Below, one piece after another: positions 31,528 to 42,059 of a DNA stretch of 64,000 nt (position 1 is its first letter; each line of letters starts with the position of its first letter). Position numbers and translations under genes: made by a program. This stretch comes from Aradus depressus (taxonomy: Eukaryota; Arthropoda; Insecta; Hemiptera; Aradidae): positions 27,289,489 through 27,353,488 of the forward strand of contig OY759224.1 in assembly GCA_963662175.1 (NCBI GenBank), in the 5' to 3' direction. The notes under the pieces were generated by a model that made no database searches, was not told the origin of the DNA, and saw nothing but the letters and a program-made list of their open reading frames with translations.

Positions 31528-32189
31528 TTATCTTTTATATACCTATATATATTTTAAATTTTATTTATCATTCTTTTATTCTTTTTTATTTTTATTTCAT
31601 TTTTTAAAAATGTATCATTCATCTAATTTACTTACAGTTTATATAAAAAATAATTAAAAAAATAATAATAATAATAATAAAATTACTGCCAATGTAATGA
31701 ATGTATCGACACAATATTTAGTGTGAGGATTCAGGAGCCACTATATGTAAGTCAAGTAGGTTAGTCCAAACGGTGGATTGACTTGGCTGAGAGCTATGAC
31801 TTAATTGAATAATTCGTCCTGGGGAAGTACGTAGCCGGTGATTCAACGACGACTTCATTTTTTTGTGCTCAGTCTGCCCTATATAAATATGCAAGCACTT
31901 CATTCATATTCTGAACTGACAATTTTCCCTTTTTTTCTTTTTTTGTGTTGGACTAATTGAATTTTTTGTGGACTTAGAAAGTTAGTTTATGACCATAAAA
32001 GAAAATGAAATAAAAGAAATAAGGATAGATTTCTATCGATAGTTGTTAGAGTTTTTATGTTAAGTCTCCCCTCTAATCCCCTTTTCCTATTCCTTTCCCC
32101 TTGGTAGATTTGGCTGAAAATGAAAAGGGTGCCGTTTGTAGAGGGCTCTGGATTCAAATATAAAATTCCAAGTTGACATATTCATTTTT
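31528..32189. repeat. DR1 copies around an AT-rich tract
   Basis: DR1 words GTAATGAATGTATCGACACA, GGGGAAGTACGTAGCCGGTG and, near 32050-32170, the inverse set. 31850-32000 (GTGCTCAGTCTGCCCTATAT, GCAAGCACTTCATTC) recurs at 38430-38580, so the DR1 consensus may extend into this section. Confidence 0.5.
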
Positions 32190-33110
32190 TTTTTTCCCCC
32201 GCAGGTCGATGGGAATACTTTCAACGAAGGGAAGCACGTGCTTCCCAACAGTGTGGTGTACCTCGTCAAGGGCAGTTCCACTAAAACCACCCCCCTGAGC
32301 TCTTGGGTGCTTTCGTTCCTGGTGTGGGACCATAACACCATAGTTGTAGCTTTCTGGAGTGCGCTGACACTCGGAAAGTTCATGCCGGGTTAGGCCCGCC
32401 AGTCGGTGGGGTCCTGTTCCGGAGGGGGCGGGTCGGCTGTCCGGGACAGGCTCCCCGCAATCTCCCTCGCCACCTGGACCTTTGCCTCAGCCATCTTCTG
32501 GGCCGCTGATAACAGTACCAGGAGGCGGGTGAGCCCCCTGTTCGCTCGCTCTCGATCCGCTATATCGGCCCTGCTCCGGTTTAGGATGGCCGCAATCTCT
32601 ACTTGGATCGTGTGGGCTTCATCGAGGGGGCTGCTATTCTTCTCCGATGGTTCCGGCGTAACCTTGCGCGCCCTTTTGTTTGTTCTTACCTCCTGAGGGG
32701 AGGTAAAGAACAGGTCTCTTGCCGGATGTGTGGTTTCTTTGGGACGAGGGCATGGGGGGGAGAGTGCATAGGGGAGGAGGGGAGGGGGGTGTGGTGCGAG
32801 CTGGGGGGGTTGAAGGGGGGAGGGGTCCTCCGCTGAGGTTATTTTTGGGCTTGGGAGGGGCAAGGAGTGGGAGCGATCCCTGGGGGGGCCTCTGCTCACC
32901 TCTTTGGGTGGGGGCTGAGCTCCTTTGGTTCCCTGGGATGGGGGGGACCTACCGAGGGAATATCTTGGCTTAAAAATGACCAAAGTGTCCAGATTTGCTG
33001 GATTTACCGGGGGGTCCGCCGTGAGGTCTGGGTTGGGAAACGCCCCGCTCTTGGGGCTTCTTGTCACTAATGGCTCCGCGGAGGCCAGGTTGCCTACCTC
33101 CGTGGTCCTG
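32190..33110 (-). pseudogene. Pro-rich ORF1-like frame joined to an R1-like 3' UTR
   Basis: Minus strand: an open frame of about 240 codons upstream of the TAG at 32390, with no ATG at its start (GTG at 33067; the frame opens near 33110). It has a Pro/Ser-rich first half, a basic patch TNKRARK, then a helix-prone RADIADRERANRGLTRLLVL and KMAEAKVQVAREIAG. This resembles the N-terminal part of ORF1 (gag-like RNA-binding protein) of R1-type LINEs. Downstream, minus sense, GGGTGGTTTTAGTGG echoes the R1-type 3' UTR motif at 15560. No zinc knuckles seen. The family assignment is inferred. Confidence 0.45.
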
Positions 33111-33144
33111 ACACATTCATTCTATAGGGAGTTATCTTTTTCAC

Positions 33145-33720
33145 AGACACATCAAACCTACATCTTCCAAATGCTCCAATTTAAATATCATATTCACTAG
33201 ATCCCGTCCCTCTCATCTTTACCTCCCTTTCCACAGGACAACAACCTACCACAACTCCTTCCTTATCGAGGCTAACTCCCTCTGGAACTCTCTCCCTCTC
33301 CAGATTCGCCATGCACCTGCTCTTCTTTCATATAAGTCCCTACTTTTCCATTATCTCCTAACTTAACAAACTTGTGATTCCTAAGGCTGTCTCCTATGAG
33401 ATAGTTCTCGTCTTCCTATAAGTCTCTCTCTTCACTGGACCGATTGTTACTCTTCTGTTTCATCCAGTTTTTTACAATTCATTCATATACAAGTCTCTAT
33501 TGTTACCATGTTGCACATTATTATTCTTACTTGTCTTTCTAATTTTTATTTTTTATTTCTCTTTATCATTTTTCACTAGTTTATTATATTGTTTTATTCA
33601 TTGCCTGCTTTTAACATTTAATATTTATTCCATACTTGTATACTCTTGTTTATTCTTTATGTTATTACTCTTAGGGGACGTATGTCCCAGAATAAAGATT
33701 ATTATTCATTTCATTTCATC
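33145..33720 (+). pseudogene. CR1/L2-like LINE C-terminus and 3' UTR
   Basis: Plus strand: RHIKPTSSKCSNLNIIFTRS, LYLPFHRTTTYHNSFLIEA, then NSLWNSLPLQIRHAPAL, YKSLLFHYLLT and TAA at 33364-33366. R-T-x-x-Y-x-x-S-F, LWNSLPxxIR and FK/YKxxL are the C-terminal landmarks of CR1/L2-group LINE ORF2. The 3' UTR runs to CATTTCATTTCATC near 33720 with GGGGACGTATGTCCCAGAAT before it; the UTR recurs at 22850-23090. 5'-truncated; the remaining frame is open. Confidence 0.7.
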
Positions 33721-34104
33721 CACGCAGACAGACTTTTTTTTTCATATTTGGAATCTGGAGGTCGTAAAACATGAAATTCCGTCAAAAATTCCGCATCGAA
33801 TTTTTGACCGATTGCATAACTTCCCCTATACTTCGCATTGCTGTGTAAGTAAAATTCTGTCTGTCTGTGAACAGGTTAACTTACAATAAAAATTAATGTT
33901 TCGACACAAAATTTAGTATGTGGATTTAGGGGCCCTTATGGACGTCAACTATTGAAGTTTTGGAGGGGGGGCGAAAAGTTAATTGATGACCTCATTTTCG
34001 GGAAGTACATTATCAATTTTGATTTTTTGAATCAAGAGGTCGGAAAATATGAAATTCCGTTGAAAACTCTGCATCGAATTTCTCAACCGATAACATAACT
34101 TTAT
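33721..34104. repeat. DR1 copies
   Basis: Two DR1 ends (CATGAAATTCCGTCAAAAAT at 33770, GAAATTCCGTTGAAAACTCT at 34050) and a start (GTTTCGACACAAAATTTAGT at 33898). No gene seen. Confidence 0.55.
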
Positions 34105-34250
34105 CCAGTCTGGATTGGTTATAATAAAAATATATATTGGGCTGGTGTTTTACTCCTAGGGACCTACGCATCCAATGCTTTTATTCCTTCTTTGGAAGCG
34201 CTGGGCGATATATCGATAGCTCAAGTGACTATCGATATTAATTACCCTTC
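34105..34250. repeat. Repeat H, copy 1
   Basis: CCAGTCTGGATTGGTTATAA, GGGACCTACGCATCCAATGC and GGAAGCGCTGGGCGATATAT recur at 36808-36935, and the middle part at 43640-43730. Probably the 5' leader of a hAT element, since copy 2 lies upstream of a BED-finger start. Confidence 0.55.
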
Positions 34251-34252
34251 AT

Positions 34253-34500
34253 CGTTATTCTCTGATGTAATAAGAAGAATGTATCAAAATAGTATAATAA
34301 AAAAATATAGTAAAAATAAATAGAAATTAAAATATTGGCAAAGTTAATAAAAAAAGTTTTTATTACATATAAATTTAAAATAGAAAGGAAGAAAAGAACC
34401 GCCTACTACCAGAAAAGAGTTAATTAAGTCGGTAAATTTGTAAGCTTTGGTATAAGAAAAGAATAAAGTTGATATTTTAAGTAGCTTAATAACGTTTCAT
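34253..34500 (+). mobile_element. LTR fragment, copy 1
   Basis: About 247 bp, GTTATTCTCTGATGTAA ... CTTAATAACGTTTCA, ending two bases before a primer-binding site. The same sequence, split by an RTE element, is at 42302-42931. It contains AAGAAAAGAATAAAG, a possible polyadenylation region. No gag or pol follows, so this is a 5' LTR stump. Superfamily undetermined (Gypsy or BEL are both possible). Confidence 0.65.
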
Positions 34501-34518
34501 TGGCGCCCAACGTGGGGC
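34501..34518 (+). promoter_or_regulatory. tRNA-Lys-type primer-binding site
   Basis: TGGCGCCCAACGTGGGGC is complementary to the 3' end of tRNA-Lys (the Lys1,2 type primer used by many retroelements). It sits immediately downstream of the LTR, the correct place for minus-strand priming. The second copy at 42933-42950 differs at two bases. Confidence 0.8.
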
Positions 34519-34599
34519 ATGAGTAAAATAAGTAAAATCCATAATCCTACAATCCTCCATAATCCTGATTTTTATATATATATTTTTCTTTTTAATTTA

Positions 34600-35270
34600 T
34601 TACTGTATTTATAACTGTATTTACTGTATTTGTAACTGTTACACTTACTTACTTATACCATTATGGACATAGGGATCACAGTTATACAGGTTCAGCAAAA
34701 ACAACCAACATCAAACGAATTCAAGCGTTTCAGTCAAAAACCCTCAGACTGATAACACAGTGCCCCCCATATATATACAACAGAACACTTCATAACGATC
34801 TTATGATACACACAGTACCCGACAATACAAACTACTTACATAGGTTTTTTAGAAAACTTTACACACATACAAACCCAGAAATACGTACTTTATCTTCACA
34901 ACACACCACAAAACCCACCACGAAGGTTGAAGAGAAGATGGAACCGCGACTTACTGCCACCTTAAATCCTATTTTTTTTTTACATTATTTTCCTTTACTT
35001 TTATCATCTCTCTTACCCATCCACATCAAAATTGTTTTCAATTCCTTTTTATTTATTAATTTTTTTTTTATTTCTTTAATTATTTTTTTGTTCTCGTCCT
35101 AAAAATTAAGATAAATTTTCTTCCCGAGGACCTACCACTGGGTGGCCTTCTTCTCACATGCCATTCACTCCAACATTTCAATACCTACCATCATAGATGC
35201 TGGTTGTTGCATTCTAGCAACAGTTGCATCTTTATAAATAAGAGACAAAAAAAAAAAAAAAATTATTTTA
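34600..35270 (+). pseudogene. Jockey-clade LINE RT C-terminus and 3' tail
   Basis: From 34663 the frame reads YGHRDHSYTGSAKTTNIKRI, QAFQSKTLRLITQCPPYIYN, RTLHNDLMIHTVPD, YLHRFFRKLYTHTNPEIRTL. This is the Jockey C-terminal consensus (IQxFQxKxLRxIxxxPxYxxNxxLHxDLxIxxV ... HxNPxxR). The 3' UTR follows to an A-run at 35249-35264, a plausible poly(A). 5'-truncated upstream of 34600. The same family supplies the interrupted copy at 2073-3245. Confidence 0.8.
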
Positions 35271-35278
35271 TCTTCTAT

Positions 35279-35628
35279 AGGTTAGGTTAGGTTAGGTTTT
35301 ATGACTCATGCCCGGGCTTTAACAACGAGGTCATATCGCCTACTACCAGAGCGCTCTTTCGTCACTCTGGTGGACATGAGCCCGACTCTACTGGGAGTCC
35401 TAAATTTTGCCTACCCTAAATTTTTATTCATCTAGGGTAGGGGTCTTTAACGAGTACCTGACATCGTACAGGCTCGGGACCATCGCTTAACGTCCCATCC
35501 GAAGGACGGTGTGCTTAAGTTTATTTTACCTCCCAGATAAAATAAACTAAGGGCCTCGGTCGGGTTACGAACCCACGTTCTTGAGCTCAGAAGTCAAGCA
35601 CGCATACCACTGAGCTACCGGCGCCCTC
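35279..35628 (-). mobile_element. SINE-A full copy
   Basis: Left GGTTAGGTTAGGTTAGGTTT, complete body, head GAGCTACCGGCGCCCTC. It lies directly beside the poly(A) of the Jockey tail. Confidence 0.9.
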
Positions 35629-36193
35629 TTATCTTCTATATATTTATTTTTATTTAAATACATTTATTTTCATATGATTTCTTCGTAATGAAGCTATTTA
35701 ATTACTTTTTTATTATTATTTTATTTTTTTACTTATTTCATCATTTTCTATTTTATTTTTATTTTATTGTATTTTCTTATTTAGTTATATTCATTTTGTT
35801 CTTGTTTCTATCCACTGTAACTTTGACTATACTTCGTATAGCAGCCAAAGTAAAAAACAAAAAAAAAACTATGGAAATTCTGATTTGATGTTAGCTATGT
35901 ATATTCAGGGGGTAAGGAAACGGAAAAACCGCATCAGAGGTGATAGGGTGGTAAAGCCCTCGGGCCGGTAGGCCCAGAGAAAAAAAAAAGTTTCTACCCC
36001 TTCTCAATTTTTCCACCCCCCTGCTTGGGGTTTACGCTCTGGGTTACCCAAGAATATTCACCTAGAGCATTATGCCTCCTATGCACCATTAAGCATAAAT
36101 CTCATGCTCGGATTTTCTTATTTTCCATATTTATTACTTATTTCGGCTTAAAAAATATATACGTTAAATTCTAAATACTTCTAACATATGCCT
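35629..36193. other. AT-rich tract and unassigned GC block
   Basis: 35640-35820 is T/A-rich. 35890-36060 is GC-rich (GTAAAGCCCTCGGGCCGGTA, CTTGGGGTTTACGCTCTGGG) and unassigned. No convincing frame. Confidence 0.4.
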
Positions 36194-36201
36194 GTCCAGT
36201 C

Positions 36202-36806
36202 CAGTGGCGTAGCTAGAGAATTTGGGCCCCAATGCAAGCGCTGGTAGAGGGCCCCCTCCCCTGAATTTAATTTTTTACATTTAAAACATGCAAATTTACT
36301 ACACATTACAGATTACAGGTGGAAAAAAGAAAAACTAGAAAAGTTTGAAATTAAATTTTTTTCTTTTTCGATTTTGCTGAAGCAAATACATCTATCAGTT
36401 TGGAAACATCCATATGTTCCGCCCTTCTGGCTTCAATACTTAAAAGAGCTGTCAGACAGTCATTTTTGACTCATGGAATTTCGAAGATAATTTTTAATAA
36501 TTTTCAACTTCGAAAAACTTCTCTCTGCTGTTGCCACCGTCACCGGGATCGTCAAAAACAAAACCAATAGCGAACAAACCTCGGGATAGTTACTTGTCAT
36601 ATCGTAGAACTTGACTATTGCCAGTTCAGCCAATTCTCTGATGGGGCTGATGTTCAAAATTTCGGGCCTTAAAGTATTGACGAAAAGCAGTAACTCGTGA
36701 AATAAGGATTCGGATAAATCCTTAGAATACTGAATTGGAAAGGGCCCCCCAAAGGCAAGGGCCCCAATACGACCGCATTGTTTGCATTGGCATCGCTACG
36801 TCACTG
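36202..36806 (-). mobile_element. hAT element, 605 bp, CAGTGGCGTAGC ends
   Basis: Left CAGTGGCGTAGC and right GCTACGTCACTG are inverted with one mismatch. The exact 8-bp duplication GTCCAGTC flanks both sides (36194-36201, 36807-36814). The interior retains the hAT dimerisation segment. It is inserted at the left edge of a copy of repeat H. Confidence 0.85.
36460..36657 (-). pseudogene. hAT C-terminal dimerisation domain (hATC) fragment
   Basis: Minus strand: YPEVCSLLVLFLTIPVTVAT, then AERSFSKLKIIKNYLRNSMS. P-V-T-V-A-x-A-E-R-S-F-S-x-L-K-x-I-K-N-x-L-R-x-x-M is the signature of the hATC domain in ZMYM1/52K-repressor-like hAT transposases. It mediates transposase self-association. The frame ends after MSQK, before the usual L-A-xx-SIE end, and the DDE and zinc-finger parts are absent. 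Confidence 0.85.
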
Positions 36807-37052
36807 GTCCAGTCTGGATCGGTTATAATAAAAATATATATTGGGCAGGTGTTTTACACCTAGGGACCTACGCATCCAATTCTCTTATTCCTTCCGTGGA
36901 AGCGCTGGGCGATATATCGATATGTCGAGCGACCTTCCCCTTATTATTTTTCTTCTTTCCAGTTTCCTTTCTATTTAACTCTATTTCTCAGTTCGAGTTA
37001 GTGTGTTGGGCTTGGAACTTGGAAATGTGAAACATAGCGTGTTCATTTCAGT
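36807..37052 (+). repeat. Repeat H, copy 2, leader of a BED-finger remnant
   Basis: Same landmarks as copy 1 to 36935, then a leader (CTCAGTTCGAGTTAGTGTG) running into the ATG at 37053. Confidence 0.5.
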
Positions 37053-37266
37053 ATGGCGCCAAAATCAGATGTATGGAAGTTTTTTTAACTAACAGGACGT
37101 TGGTAAAAGTGTTAAATGTTCTTTGTGCAAAGTTTTATTCAAAACTAGTTGCAACACATCCAATTTAAAGGATCACCTCTTGAGACGCCACCAAGAAACT
37201 TATAAACCGGCACCCAAGACCATACAACCCACTGCAGAAGCTGGATCACTGCCTACTGTTCCATAA
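37053..37266 (+). pseudogene. BED zinc-finger start of a hAT transposase, frameshifted
   Basis: MAPKSDVWKFF from 37053, then a frameshift and stop in the T-run. The continuing frame reads QDVGKSVKCSLCKVLFKT, then NTSNLKDHLLRRHQETYKPA, ending TAA at 37264. W-K-F-F, CxxC, N-T-S-N-L-x-x-H-L-x-x-x-H is a complete BED finger, lacking only its reading-frame continuity. No downstream transposase. About 70 codons remain of a normal ~600-residue protein. Confidence 0.75.
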
Positions 37267-37384
37267 AGTTTTACAAAAGTATTTTTCGTCAATTGGTAAT
37301 TAATTTTTTGATATTGTTTTATAAAAGTTGTTGATTGAAATAAAAATTGTTGAATCTAATGCCACTTTTTTTATTATCTACAAT
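37267..37384. other. Unassigned AT-rich spacer
   Basis: Follows the BED remnant. No feature seen. Confidence 0.3.
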
Positions 37385-37475
37385 AAGTCCTATCCGAAGC
37401 ACGGCGTGCTTAGGTTTATTTTACCTCCCAGATAAAATAAACTGAGGGTCTCGGGCTGGTTTTGAACCCGCGATC
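37385..37475 (-). mobile_element. SINE-A fragment
   Basis: Contains GGCGTGCTTAGGTTTATTTT and ACCTCCCAGATAAAATAAAC. About 90 bp only. Confidence 0.75.
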
Positions 37476-37479
37476 GCCT

Positions 37480-37600
37480 CTCTGTGGGATGGAATTTGCC
37501 ATAGAAACAAAAGATGTTGCCTTCCACTATTTTATTTGGTTTTTTAACGCAACAGCGTCATCATCAGTGGCATATCCCATCCTAAAGGACTATTAGTCTT
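37480..37600 (-). ncRNA. Hammerhead-like remnant in repeat F end
   Basis: Minus strand: CUGAUGA followed by the perfect-looking stem UGACGC-UGUU-GCGUUA, then A-run instead of GAAA. The rest matches repeat F ends at 11450-11540 and 14340-14460 (CCACTATTTTATTT). The G12-equivalent is lost, so it should be inactive. Confidence 0.4.
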
Positions 37601-38270
37601 TACACTGTTCAAATGAAATCGGTCGAAGGGAATGTGGACCGAAGAAAGAGGAACTCGAATCAAATACCCTACTGCAGATATAATGAATGTATCGACACAA
37701 AACTATATGGATTTAGAAGCGATTATGTAAGTCACATTTCAAGTTTTAGCCCAAGCGTTCAATTGCTCTGGAAAAAGAACAAAAATTTAATTGATTAATA
37801 CTTAAAATACGTATACTTAAAATCGACCAATACATAAAGCAGGTATTGACCTTCAGGTCGTATGACAAACGAGAACGTTTCGGAGTTCATCCTTCTTCGT
37901 CTAGCCCATTATGGAGTAAGACCGACACTATTGTGTAGTATATATGTGTTAGTTTGTATTGTTAGGGACTTTGAAACTTTCATGTAAATAAATTTTCCAA
38001 TATTTTATTCAACGTTTAATTACAAATATTCGACACATAAGTAGATACCGTTAAGGAGAGCATACTGTATTTTAAACTTTTTAAATAGAATTTTCTCGAA
38101 AACCGTTAGTCTTACAAAAAAAAGTAATATAATATTTTTTGTAGGTAATTTCTTCAGCTACAAATTTGATTGCTACTATTCTTTCGATAAAAGTCACCAT
38201 TAACGAGATTTTCGCGAAAAAACGTTTTTTTGTAACCTTTGACCCCGCGTAACATTTTTAGCTGCACATG
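37601..38270. other. DR1 fragment and a PLE-like end
   Basis: 37650-37800 is DR1. 37860-37905 read on the minus strand has GACGAAGA, stem AGGA/UCC, GAAAC and GUUCUC, a hammerhead-like layout with the CUG of CUGANGA changed, so a decayed PLE end is likely. 38000-38270 is unassigned. Confidence 0.4.
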
Positions 38271-39268
38271 TATCGGTGGGGACTCAAACCACAAAAATAA
38301 GGTTCATACGAAAATCCAGCTTTTCGGGAATTTTTCCGAAGTTTGACCTATTTTTGTCTTTATTCCCTGAACTATTTCTTGTCCTGGGGGAATACCATAG
38401 CCAGTGGATTCATCGACTTCATTTTTTTATGCTCAGTCTGTCCTATATACATACACAAGCACTTCATTCTTCTTAAGCATATTCCGAACTGATAATTTTT
38501 CATTTTTTGTGGAACTAAATGAATTTTTTTGTGTACTTTCAAAGTTACTTTGTGACCATAAATGAAAATGAAAGAAAAAGTCTAGATATAAGTAGATTTT
38601 TGAGAAAACCTCATTTGTTAAGAGAGCCCTGAGTGTCATTGGGACCCTCGCTTTCTTTTCCCTGATTAAATTTTCATTCTTATGTTTCTTTTATTCTGAT
38701 TATTTTTTTCAAGATATGGCAACATTGCTCAGTGAACATTCTTACGAATATTGTGCCCTGAGAAATAGCTCGTTGTAAAAAGTAAAATGTTTCATGAAAT
38801 TGTAAAATCTTTTATAGCCATTTTGTTGGAAGTTCGGCTATACTTATGTACCACAATGTACCACTGTTAAGTTTAAATTCACAGAAATTTCCGTACTTAC
38901 CTAAATTTATGATTTCGAGAGAGTTTCGTTTGAGGTAGATTAATTACTATAACATTTCGTTCATATTTTCTTTATTTTCATTCAATCCTTATGAAATAGT
39001 TCCATTATTATTAAGATTTCCTTTTTTTTTTTTTTAATATATAAATAACATTACGTAGGTGAAGTCCCCTCTTATCTTCCGCCCTTTTCTTTGGCCGATT
39101 CGGCTGAAAAATAATAGGGGATTCTCCTTATGTGGCTTTAGATAATTGTATAAAATTTCGTGTCGATACATTCATTATATCGATACTTATTTTTTAGTTA
39201 TGTTCCTCTCTTAATCGACTCTTTCCTTTTCCCCGATTTAGCTGAAATTGAATAGGTGTCAGTAGTGT
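38271..39268. repeat. DR1 copies and unassigned sequence
   Basis: 38380-38590 pairs with 31850-32000. 39060-39260 is inverse DR1 (ATTTCGTGTCGATACATTC, ATTGAATAGGTGTC). 38640-39060 is unassigned. Confidence 0.45.
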
Positions 39269-39487
39269 AAGTAAGCCGGTTCTAGCGCAAGTAGATGGAG
39301 GGAGAGGATGGAAGTGACGCTGAGGAGGGAATTGGAGGGGTGAGGGATGTGAAGGGGTCAAAGGTCATCACATATCCACTATGAGGCGACCTCTCATCAT
39401 AACGACCTTTGACCCCTACCTACCCTTACTTCCTCACACTCCACCTCCATCTTCCTCCACCTCCACTTCACCTCCAACCGGCTTAAC
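39269..39487. mobile_element. Small inverted-repeat element inserted in DR1
   Basis: Outer ends AGTAAGCCGGTT and AACCGGCTTAACT are inverted. An inner hairpin GGGGTCAAAGGTC / GACCTTTGACCCC sits near the centre, with G/A-rich left and C/T-rich right arms that pair imperfectly. DR1 sequence resumes on both sides. Confidence 0.55.
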
Positions 39488-39780
39488 TCAAAAACTTTAA
39501 TAACTGCCATTGTAATGAATGTATCGACAGAAAATTTCAAATGTGAATTCAAAACCTCATAAGGACGACACTTATTAATTTTCAGCGGAATCTGCAGACG
39601 GGAAGAAGGGGAATCAGAAGGGTGCCCAACTCATAAATCCTAATGAACGGCTGAACGTATCTATATGAAATTTTATATTTAAAGAGAATGAGGACATAAC
39701 CTGTCAAATAGCAGCGATATCAGCTGAAAGGAAGAGTTTCAGGGGGGGGGGGGGGGGGGGGGGAATGATTTCAAAAACAA
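39488..39780. repeat. DR1 and poly-G run
   Basis: DR1 words CTGCCATTGTAATGAATGTA and GACGACACTTATTAATTTTC. A run of about 23 G at 39741-39763. Confidence 0.6.
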
Positions 39781-40024
39781 TTTTTTTTTTTTCATGGGTG
39801 CTCCGGGAAATCACCTGGCCCGCTTATCGTCGGGGAAGGAGGAAGTACATATATAATATTGTGTTTTATTTATTTTTACAGCCTTTGGTACCTTACGGGA
39901 CACAGGCGCTCCTAGACACCCTTGCATTCGGCTGCCTGGTGGCTGAGAGAGCTCGAGATCAGTGGGGTGGGGCTGCTTCTACATCGCGGTCGCCGGGGGT
40001 AGAACTCGGGCCTCGCCCGTCAAT
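39781..40024. other. GC-rich fragment of an unidentified retroelement
   Basis: CACCTGGCCCGCTTATCGTC resembles GACCAGACCGCTTATCGTC at 30690, suggesting kinship with the 30.5-kb LINE-like end. No domain recognised. Confidence 0.35.
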
Positions 40025-40245
40025 CACCCACGGCGCCAGGTCAAAAGGCCTTTTTCTGTTCCCGCCAGGAGGTGACAAACCGGCCGAACGCCGGGTAGTT
40101 CGACTCCGTCATCAACTCCGGCAGGGTCAATCCCAGATACGATTCTGTCGCGCAGATCAACTCTGACCTGTCCTAAAGCGGACAATGAAGGACCACATGT
40201 TCTGCAGTCTCGATGCCGCCACACGAACAGTTCGGGCTATCCAAT
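40025..40245 (-). pseudogene. LINE tail family T, copy 4
   Basis: Shares AGGAGGTGACAAACCGGCCG, CAGATACGATTCTGTCG and CTGCAGTCTCGATGCCGCCA with the other T copies, minus strand. Its left part adjoins a CGGCGCCAGGTC sequence that may be the 3' UTR. Confidence 0.6.
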
Positions 40246-40859
40246 ATGTTCGGGCAAAAACAATAACCAATAACTTCGGATGTTATGAATTCATTGACAC
40301 AAAATTTAGAATGAGAATTTAGGAGCCCCTGTTTCAGTAAATTGTTGAATATTAGCGCGAACGGTCCCCGGAGGGGGAACTGAAAAGTAATGCCGGAAGT
40401 TCACCAACGACTTTTTTTTAAATATTTTTTTCTAAGTCCTCCTAAGTTGATACTTCAGAACTCGTGTTTGACGAGTTTTTAAGCGGTATCTGACGAAGGA
40501 TACCCAATCATTCGGACAAGTTAATCAGGACATTGCTTCTCTGTTTGCTAGCTCAGTCTGAAGCTCAAGCAGCCTGGTTTCATTTATATGCACCCCGAGG
40601 TCCACAAATGAAGCCTCCAGATACGTGTGTTTGACACTGCAAGGGTCGTTAAGCATCGTTAGTCCTGATGTCCTTAGAAAATGACCCAAAACCTCTCAAC
40701 CATAATTAGATGTAATTTACCAACACATATGTTTTTTTAGAAGATGGGCAATGAAGGGAGACAACGACATTACAATTTGTTGGTAAGTAAAGAGAAGTAC
40801 CTCTCAAATTTTTTAAGTGGGGTATCTATACAGCCCCAAATTTGGTCATATATACTTTT
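40246..40859. other. DR1 fragment and unassigned sequence
   Basis: 40260-40430 is DR1 (TGAATTCATTGACACAAAAT, TGTTGAATATTAGCGCGAAC). The rest has no recognised feature. Confidence 0.4.
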
Positions 40860-41270
40860 ATCACTTAGAGTAAGGGCCTTTGATGAGTACCTGACATCGC
40901 ACAGGCTCAAGACTATCGCTTAAGTACCCATACGGAGGACGTGCTCAAAGTTGTTTCACCTCTCAGATTAAAAATCTAAGGGCCTCGGCTTGAGCCCAAT
41001 AAGCAAGCACGCATACCACTGAGCTACCGGTGCTCTATAATTACTATAATCGTTTCGGAGTTCGAGACTAAAGGTAAATATAAGTTATTGTGATTCATGT
41101 TCTGGCTCTAACTACGAGGTCATATCGCCTACTAGCTGACCATTCTGGTAGATATGAGCTCGACTCTACTATGGGAGTTCTAAGTTTTGCCTACCTGGGT
41201 TTATTCAGCTAGCATAGGGCTCTATATCGAACCGACTCCGGACCAACTCAGAGCCACCGGCGCCCTCACT
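40860..41270 (-). mobile_element. Two SINE-A fragments in tandem
   Basis: 40860-41035 holds the head half ending GAGCTACCGGTGCTC. 41089-41265 holds the body (CTACGAGGTCATATCGCCTA) with a large internal deletion and the end ACCGGCGCCCTC. Both are degenerate. Confidence 0.7.
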
Positions 41271-41299
41271 AAAGGTATAATTAAAAGTATAATATAATT

Positions 41300-41462
41300 G
41301 AGGGCGCCGGTAGCTCAGTGGTGTGCGTGCTTGCTTACTGAGCCTGATTAGGCAACATTTAGGACTCTCATAGAAGAGTCGTGCTCATGTCCACGAGGGC
41401 GACGAATGAGCGCTCTGGTAGTAGGCGATATGACCTCTTAGTTAAAGGCCGGGTCATAATAA
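41300..41462 (+). mobile_element. SINE-A with large internal deletion
   Basis: Head GAGGGCGCCGGTAGCTCAGT intact to TACTGAGCC, then a jump to GGCAACATTTAGGACTCTCA and the 3' part, ending TCATAATAACTAACTTAC. Confidence 0.8.
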
Positions 41463-42059
41463 CTAACTTACTAAAAAGGTTTAAGTAAGTAAGAATAGAG
41501 AAAAGATCTTGTCTAGGTTGGGTTGGAGGAGTGATATTGTCACAGAGAGCTGAGAGACCCAAAGTTTGGTCGAAAGAGCAAATATCTGCCTGTTTGAGGA
41601 ACAAATCATTGTTGTCTCTCTCTCATCTTCTCAGTCTTCTCCGAGGAACTGGCAACTTTGTCACCACAACTCAAACTTTGGCAGATTAGTTGAGACCCGT
41701 CCCTCCAGAGTGTCTCTTGTCGGAATCTCCAGGCCCTTCACACAAATGAAACATACCTTCTTTCATCAAATTCGTTGACAAAGTAACAAGAAGATAGAGA
41801 AATATGATTCTACAATTTGCATCTAAAACTGTTTCGCGAACTTGCCATAAAAACCTAGACAATGAGAGAAATATGTTGGCATCTGCGGTTCTCATAGTTT
41901 CAAGATGAAAATTTACACCCAGTAATGACAGATTGAAATGAATTTGACAGAATTGAGCAAGAGTGATCTATACCAAAGTGGAAGGGATATAAAAAAATCC
42001 TGTAAAGGTCTTATAACTAAAGGTATAACACTCGTCTTATAACATATTTAGTTATATTT
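41463..42059. other. Unassigned sequence and a family E scrap
   Basis: 41890-42005 has TACACCCAGTAATGACAGAT, GAATTTGACAG and GTGGAAGGGATATAAAAAAA, a diverged MITE-E piece. The remainder has no gene. Confidence 0.4.

Noticed and set aside
32406..33200. Several plus-strand frames, including Gly-rich ones
   Set aside because: Antisense of the Pro-rich minus-strand frame (Gly codons are the complement of Pro codons).
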